Shown here piece after piece: positions 1 through 12,465 of a DNA stretch of 64,000 bases. Both the position numbers and the translations under genes were made by a program. The stretch's first letter is position 1; every line of letters starts with the position of its first letter. The stretch is from Atrichornis clamosus (Eukaryota; Chordata; Aves; Passeriformes; Menuridae), in contig WBMZ01008655.1 of NCBI GenBank assembly GCA_013400975.1, forward strand, positions 62,001-126,000, given 5' to 3'. Under the pieces are notes generated by a model. It ran no database searches. It worked only from the letters and a program-made list of their open reading frames with translations, and had not been told where the DNA came from.

Positions 1-3000
1 CCTTTTTTAGTCATTCATAAATTTAAGAACAGAAAAATGAACCCAGATTTCAAGAGAACTCCAGATTTATGATACCAGAAGGTAATTGTTCTCACAAAAT
101 TAAATTCAAAGAAGAAACAGCTCAGAAGTTTGTGCATAAAGATAGGCATGCTGTTGTCCAAGAAATGAAGGTGCAAGTTAATGAAGTTGAGTGCCTTTCA
201 TCTGCTGTCCATGCATATCATCAGCTGCCCTATACAGCTGGAGCCAGGGTGCTGGTAGCTCCAAGACACAGACCATGATTGTGTGCAGACCTAGGGGTGG
301 TTTTTGGGAAGTAAAATTGTCCTATATTTTGATAATAAATCTAAACTCTGTGATTGGTTTGTCAAATTAAACACTCACCAGTAGTTAGCTGAACTAAAAA
401 AAATGTGGCATTTGAAGTTACGATTAGAAATCTCTAGAATATCAAGTAACTTCCTATCATTACACCAGGGCCTATGGATTACTCAACTAATCTGAAATAA
501 AGCTTTCCCTGTAAAAGTAAACTCTCCAAAGTAGAAATTGATATGGAATTTCCTTTGGGCTCAGTACTCAGATCTCAGACCTGGGAAATAAATGTGATCT
601 GTAACAAACCTAATAGGGGCTCAAATGCTACACAGCCTCCTCTAGTGACCCCAAGGTAAACATTCTTTTCCTCAGTGCTTCTGTTGCTATATCTTGGGAA
701 TGCTTCTCAGGACTGAGGGGAAAATGTCTCTTTTTAGACCTCACCTCCTTAACTCCCATCTCAGTTTCACATAGCTCTGGCAACAGACCAATTTGAAACT
801 GGTCATGTCCAGTTGTAGCCTCTTTATTACTAAGACTGCATGATGCATACATAAATTAAAATGATTAGTGGCAGCCTGTATCTTACAAGCCTATGGTCCT
901 TGCTTTACATCTCTCCCTTGGATTTGAGCAGAGATAGAATGGAGATGTTTATTATTTCCTTTTCAAAAAGTTCCTACTTAAGGTAGTGATGCTTTTTCTC
1001 TACCGCAAGATGAGTAGGAGTTGTTAGTTATTAGACTTGGTTTTACAATCCAGCATACATGTGACAAGGCATATAGTGTACATGAGCAGCTGTGGTTTGT
1101 GACTCACTTCTACTATCCATTTTTCACTCTGTCGTTATATGACAATCCTGGCTTGTAGACTCTCTGGGCACGTCAGAGATTGTGCAACTGAAAGTAATAC
1201 GACAAGAATTAACTTCAAGTAATTACTGACCATTATCGATATTATGTATACCTGCTGTACCTGTTTTAGCCTTTCACAATTCCCTTTGACACAGGGAAAA
1301 TTTAATGCTTCATGCAAAGCACAGCACCACTTCAGCTACACATGCAAACTGAAAAAATGTGCACCTTGATATTGCCTTTGTATCTTGCAGAACAGAGATC
1401 TGTCTTCTGCCCCTTTCAGCAATAGGTTTTTTTTTTTCCCCTTTGGTCCTTTTGTGTGGCTAGGGCAAATTATAGCACATTACTTTTGACAGCTGTGAAG
1501 AAAAATTAATGTCCCCACATTCGAAGGCCAATATTTTAAAGGACTGTATATAAACAGGCCATGTATTACCATCACATGAATGAGACAGAACACTGTCGAG
1601 AAGTATTGGGAAGGAAAAGTAGAATATCTATCTTTCAAAGACTTTGTGTTACCACTGTTTCTACATTTTCATCTTGGAACTTCTTCAGTTTTGGCTTGAC
1701 CACTGTCAAACATATTCTATTGTTAAAGTTAGACTACTGGTGCTTCAGAGACATTGCCACGGTTTACTAAATGCAGAGGAAAGTACCACAGCTTTAACTG
1801 TAAGTATTTATATGGGGGGAAATAATGTAAATGATCAAGAACACATTATATGTCATTCTCTAAGAGTTGAAGTACAGTAACAATCTTTAAAACTACAATA
1901 TTTCCCAAGTATAAGAGTTTTCACAGTGCTGCTACCCCAAGAGGAAACTTTAAATATGATCCAGTAAAATGATGCAACTAAGTATCTTTTATTTTACTAG
2001 TTTATATAATTTCTCTGTCATGCAGACTAAGGCAGCCTAGATCACCTAATATTAAACCTTAAAACACGTCAAGCTGGAAAGAGGGCACAACAGCGCAAAA
2101 ATTCTAACAGAGCCTGTTAGCAGTCATGGAGGGTGTGATACAGCTGTTGTGAGGAAAAATCACTCAAATGCCTTTGGCCATGCTATCAGTAAAGCTTTTT
2201 TTTTTCTTTTTCTTTCTTTTTTAACAGGAGAAACATAACCCCACACTGTCTGAAGGTGAGAAATCTGGATGGATATTCACTGATGGGTGCTTGTCATGGA
2301 TGTCTCCCAGAACTGGCACATCTTCGTCACTGATGTGCTGGAAATTCAGTAGCCTTCCCCAGAGTGGGGCATGACCGTGGAGCTTTATTTCACTGTGCAA
2401 TGCCAGGCAACTAGAATCCCTCTGGTGGGACAGACAAATTTACAGAGTATGTGACAGGAAAATGTTAAGTATTGATAGTATCCAATTATATATATTATAA
2501 ATTTTGCACCTATTTCACGTTCAGTACCTTTCCTTGGTGAAATTTGCAACTGGGTAATTCTCATATGACTGGCCTTTAGCTCTTGGCATGTAACAACTGT
2601 ATTGGCCATTACATCAGTGTTACATTTAGTCATGGGGAAAGAAGTTGCTGTAAACAGTCTCTCGAAACAGGGATCAAGGGCAGAATTGATTTAAACTGAC
2701 CTTGACAATGAAGTGGTCTCATTACAGGGCTCTGCAGCCAGGACCCATTAAAATAATTGGGTTTTTTTCCTTAGTGTTTTTGAGACACTGAAACTTTGTC
2801 ATCATTGAAACAGAATGAACTGCCAGGAATGTAGTTGTAGATGGCAATGACATCTCTTCTGATGTTTGTTGTTCTAATTTCGCTGAGTGTAAGACACAAG
2901 CGTGTAGGTTACTCTGTGACAAATCTATGCAAAGAAAACAAAAACCTTAGTAATTCCATTATCTGCCCTTTTTATTTTTATTTTGCTCTGGCATCTCTAG

Positions 3001-3180
3001 AGTTTTCAGCTTTACCGATTTGTGAAGGGGCTGTTGTTCCAAGAACAACTTTCTTAAGAGGCAAATGGAAGAAGATTAATTCTGTAACATGAATTTTTAA
3101 AGTTCCCAGAGAAAAAATACTTTTTCCTCTCTTCTAGGAAATGCTGCTGTTACTCTGGGAAATAACCCTTGTAGATGCTA
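1..3180. other. AT-rich non-coding DNA, no gene recognised
   Basis: Short open frames here (up to about 80 codons, both strands) have no family resemblance and no supporting context. Homopolymer T runs occur near 1426-1438 and 2197-2222. The second run is followed by an AG and, 28 bases later, a GTGAG, so it resembles a splice acceptor and donor pair; that is treated as a weak finding only. No repeat family was recognised. Confidence 0.6.
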
Positions 3181-3374
3181 AGGAAAATATTTTCAGGGTG
3201 GAAGGCAGGCACTAGAACAAGTTGCCCAAAAGGGATGTGGGGCCTCTCTTCAAGCTCATCTCAGCAAGGCACTGAGTAGCCTGACCTGATGTTGCAAGTA
3301 GTCCTGCTCTGAGCAGGTTCTTGGATTGGGTCCCCTACTCCCTTCTAGAGTCAGTTCTTCTCTATTATTTTGAG
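3181..3374 (+). mobile_element. CR1 LINE 3'-end fragment
   Basis: The stretch follows the layout of a CR1 3' tail read on the plus strand. It opens with a decayed AGGAAAATATTTTCAGGGTGG block, passes through ACTAGAACAAGTTGCCCAAA (the usual 'one aminoacyl block for ...aacaggctgccca' region near the end of ORF2), reaches CTGCTCTGAGCAGG and TTGGATTGGGTCCCC (the decayed 'ggactagatgatctcc' segment) and ends near TCTATTATTTTGA, a worn version of the octamer tail ATTCTATG. Only about 190 bp survives, so it is a severely 5'-truncated copy. It is clearly more diverged than the CR1 at 47.7 kb and is probably older. Recognition is by recalled pattern; the family is fairly secure and the subfamily is not assigned. 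Confidence 0.72.
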
Positions 3375-6300
3375 GACTTCCACAGAAAGTACTAATTTCT
3401 TCAGCTGTTGCACTTCAATTGACAACAGATCACTGTGCTCCAGACTACACATTTATTGTCGAACTTGGACCTTTATTAATTAGCAAAATAAAATAACTGA
3501 CTGAGAAGGAGAAAATGAGGATTTCTACAAAATAATTGTGATTTTAAAAGTAGGGCACTTTTCTTTGACCTTAGGTAATCACTGAACAATCTTGGTTATC
3601 AATAATTGAAAGTTAATTTCTTTTTACAAAAACTATTTTTATAGCAGTGTAACATAAGTTTCTTGAATGGGGTTAGGTCTGACCTACAGATTCTTGAGAT
3701 CAGAAGCTGGTAAGTGTCTCTTAATAGCTTGGATGCCAGAATACTTTTGTGTGCTCACTGTTCTGACTGCAGTTTCACATGGTCAGTGGCATTTAAAATT
3801 TGACATCAGTCCTTATACAGAAAAGAACATGAACAAATTCATATTTTTCTTCTGCTGAGGCATGGTCCAGATTTTTCTTTCTGTCCAGGTAGTGAATTTG
3901 GACCACAAAATGCTGATCCACAGATAGAAATAACCCAACCTGTGAGACTCTTCCTATCCAGACTTTTTCCTCAACCCATTAGATTGTAAACTGCTCAGTT
4001 GCAGAAAATGTCATTATTTTTGTATGTTCCTTGGAGAGCAAGAGACCTGGTTCCATTATTTGGCTTGGTTTTGTGGGTTTCTTTCAGACCTCTCAACATT
4101 TGTTTCTTGCTGGCTGAGTCTCTGGGGATGTAAGAAACAAAGACAGGCATGTTTTTTTGCCTTTAGCACTGAGCAGCGCTGTGGCTTCTCTGGTTACCGT
4201 ATGTCCCAAAAAGCAGATGCGTGGTGCCAGATGATGCAATGACATGCGCCATGCTACTGATTGAATAAAAGTGTCACACACGATTCAGCTGCACCACTTT
4301 CTTGCCTGCAGGTCTACACTCTTAATTCCTCCTCAATTTTATGCATGTAGAGTTAAAGTTTGTGGGGTACAACTGAATGCAAATATCTGATTCACTCAGT
4401 TTGACTGAGGCACTGAAATAAGAATCATATTTGCACTTAGTACTATCTTAGTAGTCTGTTATGAAAGAGAGACTTTTTTAGGGGAGTGTTAGGGTTGAGT
4501 GTTAGGGTTGAATAAGGGGTCTACCTTTCTCTTTTAAGAGGCAGCTAACAGTGAATACATTCCTGATTAAGGCACCTGGCTTAACCCGGAGTTAGGCAAG
4601 ATGAAACCAGACAGAGCGCAAATGCTAACAAGGCTAGCCCTAATCCAAACAGTCTGAAGCAACAATTTAGTTTTCCTAGGAGTCACTCAGACCCAGCCTG
4701 TTTAACCTTTCTTCTGTGCCCCTGTTCTTCAATTTTCATATGCCAATGGCACGGTACTTACTAGCAGTGTGTGGGTTCATATTCCACACTAATTAATGTT
4801 TCTTTTATAGAGGAGTTAACTATAGCAAGCTACCTGGCATGCCTCAAGGTCCAAACCTGTCCATGAGAAGGAGCCAGAGCATATATGAGCAGATGCATGG
4901 AATAGTTTTGAGAGGCAGAGGAGAGAAAAAATGAGGTGCTGAGCTGAGAAGGTGAAAGATAGGAAGAAGAGAGGAAGATGAGGGATAGTAGAAAGTGTTG
5001 GGTTATGAGAATATGCATCTGGGCTTTTGGGAGAAATGTAGAACCCCTAATTTCTGGGAACTCTGGCAGGTTCCAGAGCTGTGCGAGATCTGCCTAGGTG
5101 CAAATAAGTGGTCTGCACATCACCCTGTACTCCATCTCTTCCACCCTCTTACAGAATGGAATCCAGCAGTAGCTCAAAAATTATCTGTGAGATTCAGATC
5201 CTGATTTGGATTTTATTCTGCCCCCCAAACCTGAAGACCAACTAGTTTGGAAATACAGAAAAGGTGAAATATGGGAAGCTTAAAAGAAGGAAGAAATGCA
5301 AAACTGACTAACTAAAGAAAGGTGAATTACAGCTGACATATCAAGATTCTGTAGGAATTTCTTTTTCCGCTATTGGTTAAGTATTTCCAGTTTATGTATC
5401 TAGCTGTCATTATGGCAATATTTAATAATTGTCCACTAGTCAATAGGAGGTGCCTGATAGCCTCTCACACTTCTGGGGTCAGAGAAATTTCTCTAGCTCC
5501 TCTCATCTTTTTCAGTTTTTACACCTATTTTTTTTACTAGGGAAAGTCTTCAACCTGTTGCAAAGCACATCCTGCAGTGCTCTAGGACTCCTCCTACCAA
5601 CTGAAGTTTGTGTACTTGAATAAGTACAGTGAATCTGTTGCACTCCTTTTCACTGCTGAGCCAATATTTGGAGCCATTTTGTAATCTCATTAGAGACACA
5701 CAGAATCTTTAATAATTTTACATTCCAGTGCTTTCTAGACGAAATTTTGCTTCATCCATAAAATGCAAGGAATTAATACCCTGGATTTATATGCCAGACT
5801 GGCAAATAGAAGAGGGAATGGGGTCTAGCAAAGTGTTTCAGGTTTTGTCTTAGGGGTTACCTAATTTTTCTCTGACCATCTGTCTTTTTGTATGATTATT
5901 CTGTTACAAACCTTGTTATGATACTAGATTAATTTTATAAATATGCAATTAGAGGTGGGGCCACTTCAGCCTGAACATTTGTGTGTATGTTTGTGTGTTT
6001 ATCATTGCCTCTGTGTATGAGGCTCATTTCCAAGGAATCCAAACCTGGATCCAAGTAGAAAGTCCTCAGATGGTCCCTGTCATTGCAGGAGGCTAAACCA
6101 AAACAGCTGAGCACAACTTTGAAGACATTTAGATTCTAAATCCTGATCCAAATGACTTGAATTCCTTTCTTTCTCCCATCCTTTTAATCTAGATTGAAGA
6201 TAAGATCTTGGGAGCACAGGAAAACAAAAGACAATATGAACAGTTGATATTAATTGACCTTTATCAATCCCTGAAGAGTTCTCAAAGTATTTAAACAATC

Positions 6301-9300
6301 TGCTGTAAGTAACAACATTAATAAACTAAATGTGAAAAAGAAGAAAAGCCAGTAATTACAGCAGAGCTTAAACATCACATCTGATAAGTAACAAAGACCT
6401 CTAAATATAACAAATAAAAAAGATAAAACAGAAAGCATAGTAAAGAAAAAAAATCAAAGCATTGTCCTAAATGGCACAGAGGTCACAAGAATTAAATATC
6501 TCTAATGTCTTTCCAGAAAGAAAACATCATTAAAAGCCTGGAAGAACTGAGTTCTAAATTAATTCTTCATCAACATTCAAAGCGCTTCCCCTCTTTTCTA
6601 TCCCAGCATTTTTCCTAAGGCCTCGTGCTTGACCCATAAAAACCCTGTTATTGTCATAAACAAAAAACAAACTTTTGACCATTAATGGAAGATTAGAACT
6701 TTGTAAGAAGTAGGTGGAGTACATAAGTCTTAAGCCAAGAGTACATACAAAGTCTGAGAGAGGCTCTTTATATGCAATATATATGAAATATATGGAATTT
6801 ATTTGTTTAATTATTGTAATTGTGCACTGTGTTTACTAACCAGTTCTATTTAGTGTCAGTTACTAGCAGATTCATTTGATTTGAAGGTAAAATGTTTGCT
6901 AATTCTTTATGGGAGTTCTGCAAAGTAGTAGAATCCAAATTATTGCCAAAAAGATCCCAGTCAGTGCAATTTGCAAAAGCTTGTGTTGGATTACCTTAAC
7001 CCAACTTTTTGGAATAGAAAGTGTGTCATACCTGGTTTATGTTTCATTGGTCTTAAATGGACAGATATCTTAAACTCACCTTTATTTACTCCATACAAGA
7101 CCTTTGGGAAGGCAGCTATTCAGCATCCTCTGCCCAGCACTTCCTTATCAATTCTGCTGAAACCTCCTCACCTTCATCCTTGATGCTTTACATGGCTGAT
7201 ATTCTTCTCTTTCATCAGTCACTTCTAACAAAGTGAAACAGTGGAGTTTAATATACTTCACTCTAGGGTAGCAAGTATATTTTTTCTGGTTTTTCTTGCC
7301 TTTATTATTAAGAAGTTACATTTTTATGCAACCCTACAATAATTTCATTAAGATGAAACACTGGGGGCATTTCCATTGAGATGAAGGATATGTCAGAATT
7401 TTAAGACTGTTTCTTATGTGGTTCTTCAGTGACATATATTTTTTCCTGTTAAAAAGAAAAAAAAGACAACAAAACCCAACAAAGGAAATTGGCCTGGGGA
7501 AAATGCCACTGAGATACTGTTAAGAAGTCTGACTTAAAGCCAAGCAGCATATGCAGGGTGAATGTTCAGTCTACCCATTGTGCCTACAGCCACAGGGGGC
7601 TGAGAATAATAGCCTATGAGATTTTACTAGAAGTGTGGTAAAATTATTCTGGTATAGCTGCCTCTGTTACTGAAATGAGAACCCTTAGTTCTTATTTTAA
7701 CTTACACTATCTACTCTGACATAGGTTTTTTATTTCTTTGTTGACACTGCATCGTTATGCATTCCAAGTGCTGCGAAGAAAGTGCAGCCCATTCCTTCGC
7801 ATACTGCAACATTAACAACTGGTACCTGGGTACCACTTCTTCCAATGCAGGTGATGAGCTGCTGCTGAGTCCATGGCTGCAGAAGTTATGGCCATGGTGC
7901 ATTTACTAGTTAGTTCTTTCCGCAGAATGCAGTGTATAAAGATCTCTTTCAATCTAGTCTAATTTTGAGCAATTTTCAGATGATTTTAAGTTGCACTAAG
8001 GAAAGACCACTTTCAGGCGTATGGCAGAATTAGAAAGGTGAAGAGAAGAATCACCTTTGCTTTTTTAAACTCTCCTGTGCTAAGAACAGTGTGGTTTACC
8101 AGAGAATCTGATGTATCTCTGACAGTTTCTTTTTTCCTTTCAATTCAAGCAAGGAAATTAATTTAGGGGTATCTGATATCTTGGAACTGTGGAAGTGCAA
8201 AGTATGCTGTGCTGGCTACTATCCCATGAAACACACCCTTTAAGGGGCAGAGACCTGGTGTAATCACTGCCTCCTCACCCCACTGAGGTGGCCAAAGCAG
8301 AAGGTGGTTCCTGAAACAGTGAGCACAGCCTTGGTCTTTGCTGGTGGCAGTGCACAATGCACTGCCTCTTGCTTAGGGCTTGGAACAAATATGCTGTCAA
8401 GCCTTGAGGAAAGGCAAGTTTGTTAGCTAGAGTGTTAGCTACAATCTTCAAAACAAAACTTGTTATTATATTGTCACAGAATGCCTGTAGATTTATGAGG
8501 CCTTGGGAATACAATAAATTAATCACAGTAGTACTTGTTTGTTTTTATAAAGATTTGCAAAACAAGTAATAAAGTGTTGATGTGATTTTTTTTTTTTTTA
8601 ACTTCAAAATCCATTAGATGTTGTTGTTCTGAGTCTAGTTTTCTTCTTTAAAATGGGCTATTCTAGAATACATCTAGGAACCATGAGTTGAATGTGGTTA
8701 GGATTTCAGGAGTCACAGTCACAAGTCTTATCAAAAATCAACAGATCCTAAGTTTGTATTTGTTAACTACAAGAGTAATCTATAAATTTTACAAAAACTA
8801 CATGATACAATTTATATTATTACAAAGAACTAGCTAGGGAAAAAGAAGAAGGATTATTAAGGGAAATAGGCACTGACTTTTCTGTAAAATAAATGGAAAT
8901 ATCATAAATGGAAATATCAAATGGTTTTATTTTATCTCTTAAGTAATTAATAATTGAATAGAAGCTTTCTATTTTAGAACTCAGATGTTTTTTATTAGTA
9001 CTGCTAAAATGCTTAAAGAACTGTTTCATAATTTGTCAAATTAGATCCAATAAAATATTCATTGTCAGTAGTTCTGAAGAGGTATTAATTAAGAAGTTGA
9101 TTTATTAATCATTCTTCAACATCTAATTCTGCTCTTACTCTTCATCTCACTTTACATTAAAAAAACACCATGTCTTACACCTAAACCACGCTGAAACCGC
9201 AGACATCCCGACACGTTCCAGCAATGGCAGCCTGAGCTCCTGGGGAAGGTGCTATCTGCATGCTACATTACCTCTTGAAGGAGTCTGTTTTCTCAATTGA

Positions 9301-9390
9301 TGACATTGCACAGCTTTTATTTTTGTGAAAGCTTTTGCAGTAGAGTGACATGATGTGAAATAGAATAACCTGATGAAATACAATAAGTTA
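3375..9390. other. Non-coding AT-rich stretch, no gene recognised
   Basis: Short frames only, none resembling a known family. The stretch contains a two-copy 13-bp duplication at 4484-4509, a purine-rich tract around 4915-4990 and a T14 run at 8586-8599. No further repeat family was recognised. Confidence 0.6.
4484..4509. repeat. Two-copy 13-bp tandem repeat with TTAGGG
   Basis: The unit GAGTGTTAGGGTT occurs twice back to back (4484-4496 and 4497-4509). Each copy contains the vertebrate telomere hexamer TTAGGG, but the period is 13 rather than 6, so this is a small local duplication and not a true interstitial telomere array. Confidence 0.85.
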
Positions 9391-9525
9391 ATACTGTACA
9401 CAGAGCACCTTTCATCATGACAGATCCCAAAGAGTTTTACTTAGACTGTACATATAAAAATCATTCCTCATCCACCACTGAAATGCAGTTACTGTTACAG
9501 AAGAATAGGGTAACCATACCATGCC
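9391..9525 (+). repeat. Possible ancient amniote SINE fragment
   Basis: GAGCACCTTTCATCATGACA followed by GATCCCAAAGAGTTTTAC and then CCACCACTGAAATGCAG matches, in order, segments I recall from an old repeat common in turtle, crocodilian and bird DNA ('cacctttcatcc...gatcccaaagcactttacaaa...ccactgaaatgcag'). Many positions have changed, so it is old. No internal promoter boxes can be seen. A profile search would settle it. Confidence 0.42.
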
Positions 9526-10001
9526 AGGAATAACAGCTTTTTTTGAGTAAGGGAAATTAGGAAAAATGTCTTCATATGAAACAATAATGGGAATATTTAG
9601 GGACGCTGGATCTTATTACTAGCATTTGCATTTGGGCAACGTGTTTAAAGTATTTCATAAATACGTGAATCAGTAATAGGAATAGGGGTATCCATAAATA
9701 TTTAATTTGCCACAAGGTCTTTTGACTGTATTTTGCTTTTTCTCAGAAACAGCACCTTAAGCTGCAGAAAAGAAAGAAACCCTATATATTTAAGAATTAT
9801 TTCAAAATTTACACAAAGAAGGAAATGCCACTCAGTCATGAAAAGTTGGCTCTAAAATGCTCGCTTTTTTTCCCAACATACTGGACAATTCTAACTCTTC
9901 CATCTGGTGTAATTCAACAAAAACCCCATTTTGGATGTTGTAGCAACGTGCCATAGAATGCGAGGGTAATCCAGGTTCTCATTAATAGATCTTTGGCCAG
10001 A
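9526..10001. other. Non-coding, no feature recognised
   Basis: AT-rich sequence between the ancient repeat fragment and the LTR. Its last five bases, CCAGA at 9997-10001, are the likely left target-site duplication of the following LTR. Nothing else was identified. Confidence 0.55.
9997..10001. repeat. Left target-site duplication CCAGA
   Basis: CCAGA directly left of the LTR is repeated exactly at 10853-10857 directly right of it. Five base pairs is a usual duplication length for retroviral integration. A chance match at exactly these edges is possible but unlikely. Confidence 0.6.
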
Positions 10002-10852
10002 TTAGAGTGAACGAGACTGAATGATCAGTGTTTGTAAATATACACATGAAGGGTTTATTACAGAACAATTTGGTTGCACAGGAAAGCAGGGATGTAGCTG
10101 TTTTAGTTATTATTACAACACAAAAGCATTGCAGTATGGAAGTGCAACAACATCACCCAAGAACATGCACAAAGGAACAGAGAGAGAAAAAGGACAAGAG
10201 TGTGAAGATCTCACCACACATAGGCCCCACAAAGAGACTTGTTTGCTGTGCCATCTTGGTCGAAGTAGTGGTCACACACTGGATCCATCAGGTGGTGTAG
10301 GGGAAGTCCTGAAGAAGGGGTGGGGAAAAATCCCCAGTAAAATCCATGAAACACAAACTCAATTGGGTTTGTATCCACCCAGGTTCAGGAGGGAATGCCC
10401 AGGTACCTCCCCTTGGGTGGGGGCACTTTGGGAGTCCCTGACACCTTCTAAGACAACACAGCTGCCCATCACACCCGCACAGCTGAGTCAATCACGGCCC
10501 ATTACGGCCCAGCAGCAGAGTTGAACACCCTCGGGCCACACCCAAATGTCCCACTACTTCCCTGGAGAGTGGAGAGGGAGCCCCAGAACCCAGTGGTTTG
10601 TGCAAGGGAGGACAACTTAGCATGACAAGAAGCACCATCCATCTCCACAGGTTTGTTTCCTATCTCACTCATAGCCCATCATTCACCCTCTGTCTTTTCA
10701 GATCAGGGGTTTATCCACTACACACCCAAAACATCACCTCCTCCGTTTCAACCCAGCACCACAGCAGTCTCCATGAATGGGGGAATGCTTTGAGTCATTA
10801 TCCTGTAGCAGTTCAGTTTCTCACAGGTTTTTCCAGGTAGAATCCTGTCACA
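10002..10852 (-). mobile_element. Probable solo LTR of an avian ERV, minus orientation
   Basis: This 851-bp block is more GC-rich than its surroundings and resembles avian ERV LTRs that I recall, read on the minus strand. On that strand it begins TGTGACAGGATTCTACCTGG at 10852. Characteristic parts on the plus strand include CACAGCTGAGTCAATCACGG near 10478 and CAGCACCACAGCAGTCTCCA near 10754. The two copies of CCAGA at 9997-10001 and 10853-10857 fit a 5-bp target-site duplication. The element's last two bases (minus strand) would be AA rather than the canonical CA, explained by one substitution. No internal gag/pol/env sequence lies next to it, so it is best read as a solo LTR left by LTR-LTR recombination. 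The 167-codon plus-strand frame inside it is incidental. Confidence 0.7.
10054..10059 (-). promoter_or_regulatory. Candidate LTR polyadenylation signal AATAAA
   Basis: TTTATT on the plus strand reads AATAAA on the minus strand, about 50 bp before the minus-strand 3' end of the LTR. This is a plausible position for the R/U5 polyadenylation signal. It is a short motif in AT-rich DNA, so the inference depends on the LTR call. Confidence 0.4.
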
Positions 10853-10857
10853 CCAGA
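10853..10857. repeat. Right target-site duplication CCAGA
   Basis: This is the partner of the CCAGA at 9997-10001. It follows immediately after the terminal ...TCACA of the LTR on the plus strand. Confidence 0.6.
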
Positions 10858-12317
10858 ATCTGAGTCTGAGTTACTTTCAGTGCCATACATACCGGCAGTG
10901 GCAAGACTGATACTATATTCACTCTCAATGGTTCATGATACAATATGCATACATTGATACTGGAAATATCAGAGCCAATGGAACTGTAAGCTTACAGCAT
11001 TTACAGTACAGATTTGTCACTCTTGATTTTAAAATGCAATTAAAGTGACGAAAGTTATCCAACCCGTGATAATGGTGTGGGTTTTGCAGCCTTTACTAGT
11101 TGCAAATTTATTGAAAAGAACAAAGTTTTTCCTGTGTAGGTAAAGTCTGTTTGCTGTGGGCTACCAGCAGTCTCCATCAGTGGGGTCAACTTCACACTTT
11201 GCAGCCTGATCACGTATTCTTGCTGCAAATTGAAAAATGGAAATGATCACATCAAGCTACTTAGGGAGAGATAGAGGGATCATGGCATCCTCTTTTCTTG
11301 ATACTCATTGCAGTATGTAAATCAGTATCAGTGACATTTATGACATGGTGTAGATGGGAAATCTAGCCAGATATGAGAGAGTAATTTGTTTGATGCTTCC
11401 TGAAACCTTAAAAAATTATTGTAGTATTGAAAGAGAATAAGCTGAAGGGTTAAAAATGAAAATAACATTTAGTGGCAGTAGGTTAAGCTGGTGATGAATT
11501 ATCCATAGAGTGTCATAGGGGTTAGTCTCATTCCATGTCAATATTGATTCAAGGGAAAAGGATAGCAAAACTACAGCAATTACATTTGGAAACAGAAGTA
11601 AACATGAGGGAGAGACCAGAAGTAATAATTAAATCCACACTAAGAGGTAAAGAATATGGGTTGGAAGTATTATACAGTGACTCAGTAAGAAAAAAATGCA
11701 ACCTGACATAACTAAGGAACCTAGAACTTAAGGATATCAGCAAAAATTAAAAGTAGTAATGGGGAACAGTGGTTTAGGTATGTGCAATATGATCTAGTGC
11801 CTAAAAGGTATGTTTCCAGGCTAGACACTCCTAGGAGAAGGCAGTAAGGGGCAGCAGGGTCTGAGTTACAAATCAAGTTGGAAAATTAAATCTTCCTGCA
11901 GCTCTGCAGCAAAAAAATGTAAAGCATCACTCTTAAAATCTTTTTGCCTAATTCTAGAAAGAAATTCTTCCCTCCTTGAGGCCTCCCTTGAATATGTATC
12001 TCAGTGATATCACAAAACCTACCTTCAAGTTATGATTGTAAACCTATACCCCTTATCTCAGATTTCTCTCTCATTCCAATCCTCCATTCTGGAAAAAAGC
12101 CCTACAGATTGTGAAAAAAACCCTACAGATTTTTAAAAAAGGGAAATAAATCTTTTTCATAGAATTTTTGCCAACTCTACAGAATTCCCCAGCTTGAAAA
12201 ACCTCACAGCAAAGATAATACTGGGAGGGCAAAGCATGCAGTAATTAAGGCTTTAGTCGATGATCAGGAAGGCTTCAATTTATACCCTACTGAGGCCTGA
12301 ATCACCTATTTGATCCC
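10858..12317. other. Non-coding, no feature recognised
   Basis: AT-rich sequence with no family resemblance on either strand. A near-duplicate of CCCTACAGATT occurs twice around 12101-12131 between A-rich runs. Confidence 0.55.
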
Positions 12318-12465
12318 AGCATTGTTCTGGCTCTCATTCCTCATTCTTAAAATGGATTTAAAATGGATTTAATAGTCCCTCTATATATCACAGGGTCTTG
12401 TGAGAATAAATATGCCACAGATGGTAAAGTACTCAGACATTAAAGTCCAGAGGGCCAGAGGAAAT
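12318..12465 (+). repeat. Possible MIR/CORE-SINE-like ancient repeat
   Basis: The order TTCCTCATTCTTAAAATGGA, then TCACAGGGTCTTGTGAGAAT, then GTAAAGTACTCAGACATTAA parallels the well-known ancient SINE layout 'tttcctcatctgtaaaatgg ... cacagggttgtgaggataaa ... gtaaagcactcagat'. A 12-bp direct duplication (AAAATGGATTTA) has grown inside it around 12349-12372. Strong divergence fits great age. The exact family (MIR-like or another amniote CORE-SINE) cannot be told by eye. Confidence 0.5.

Noticed and set aside
10021..10524. 167-codon plus-strand open frame
   Set aside because: It lies antisense inside the minus-orientation LTR, and its peptide has no family resemblance.
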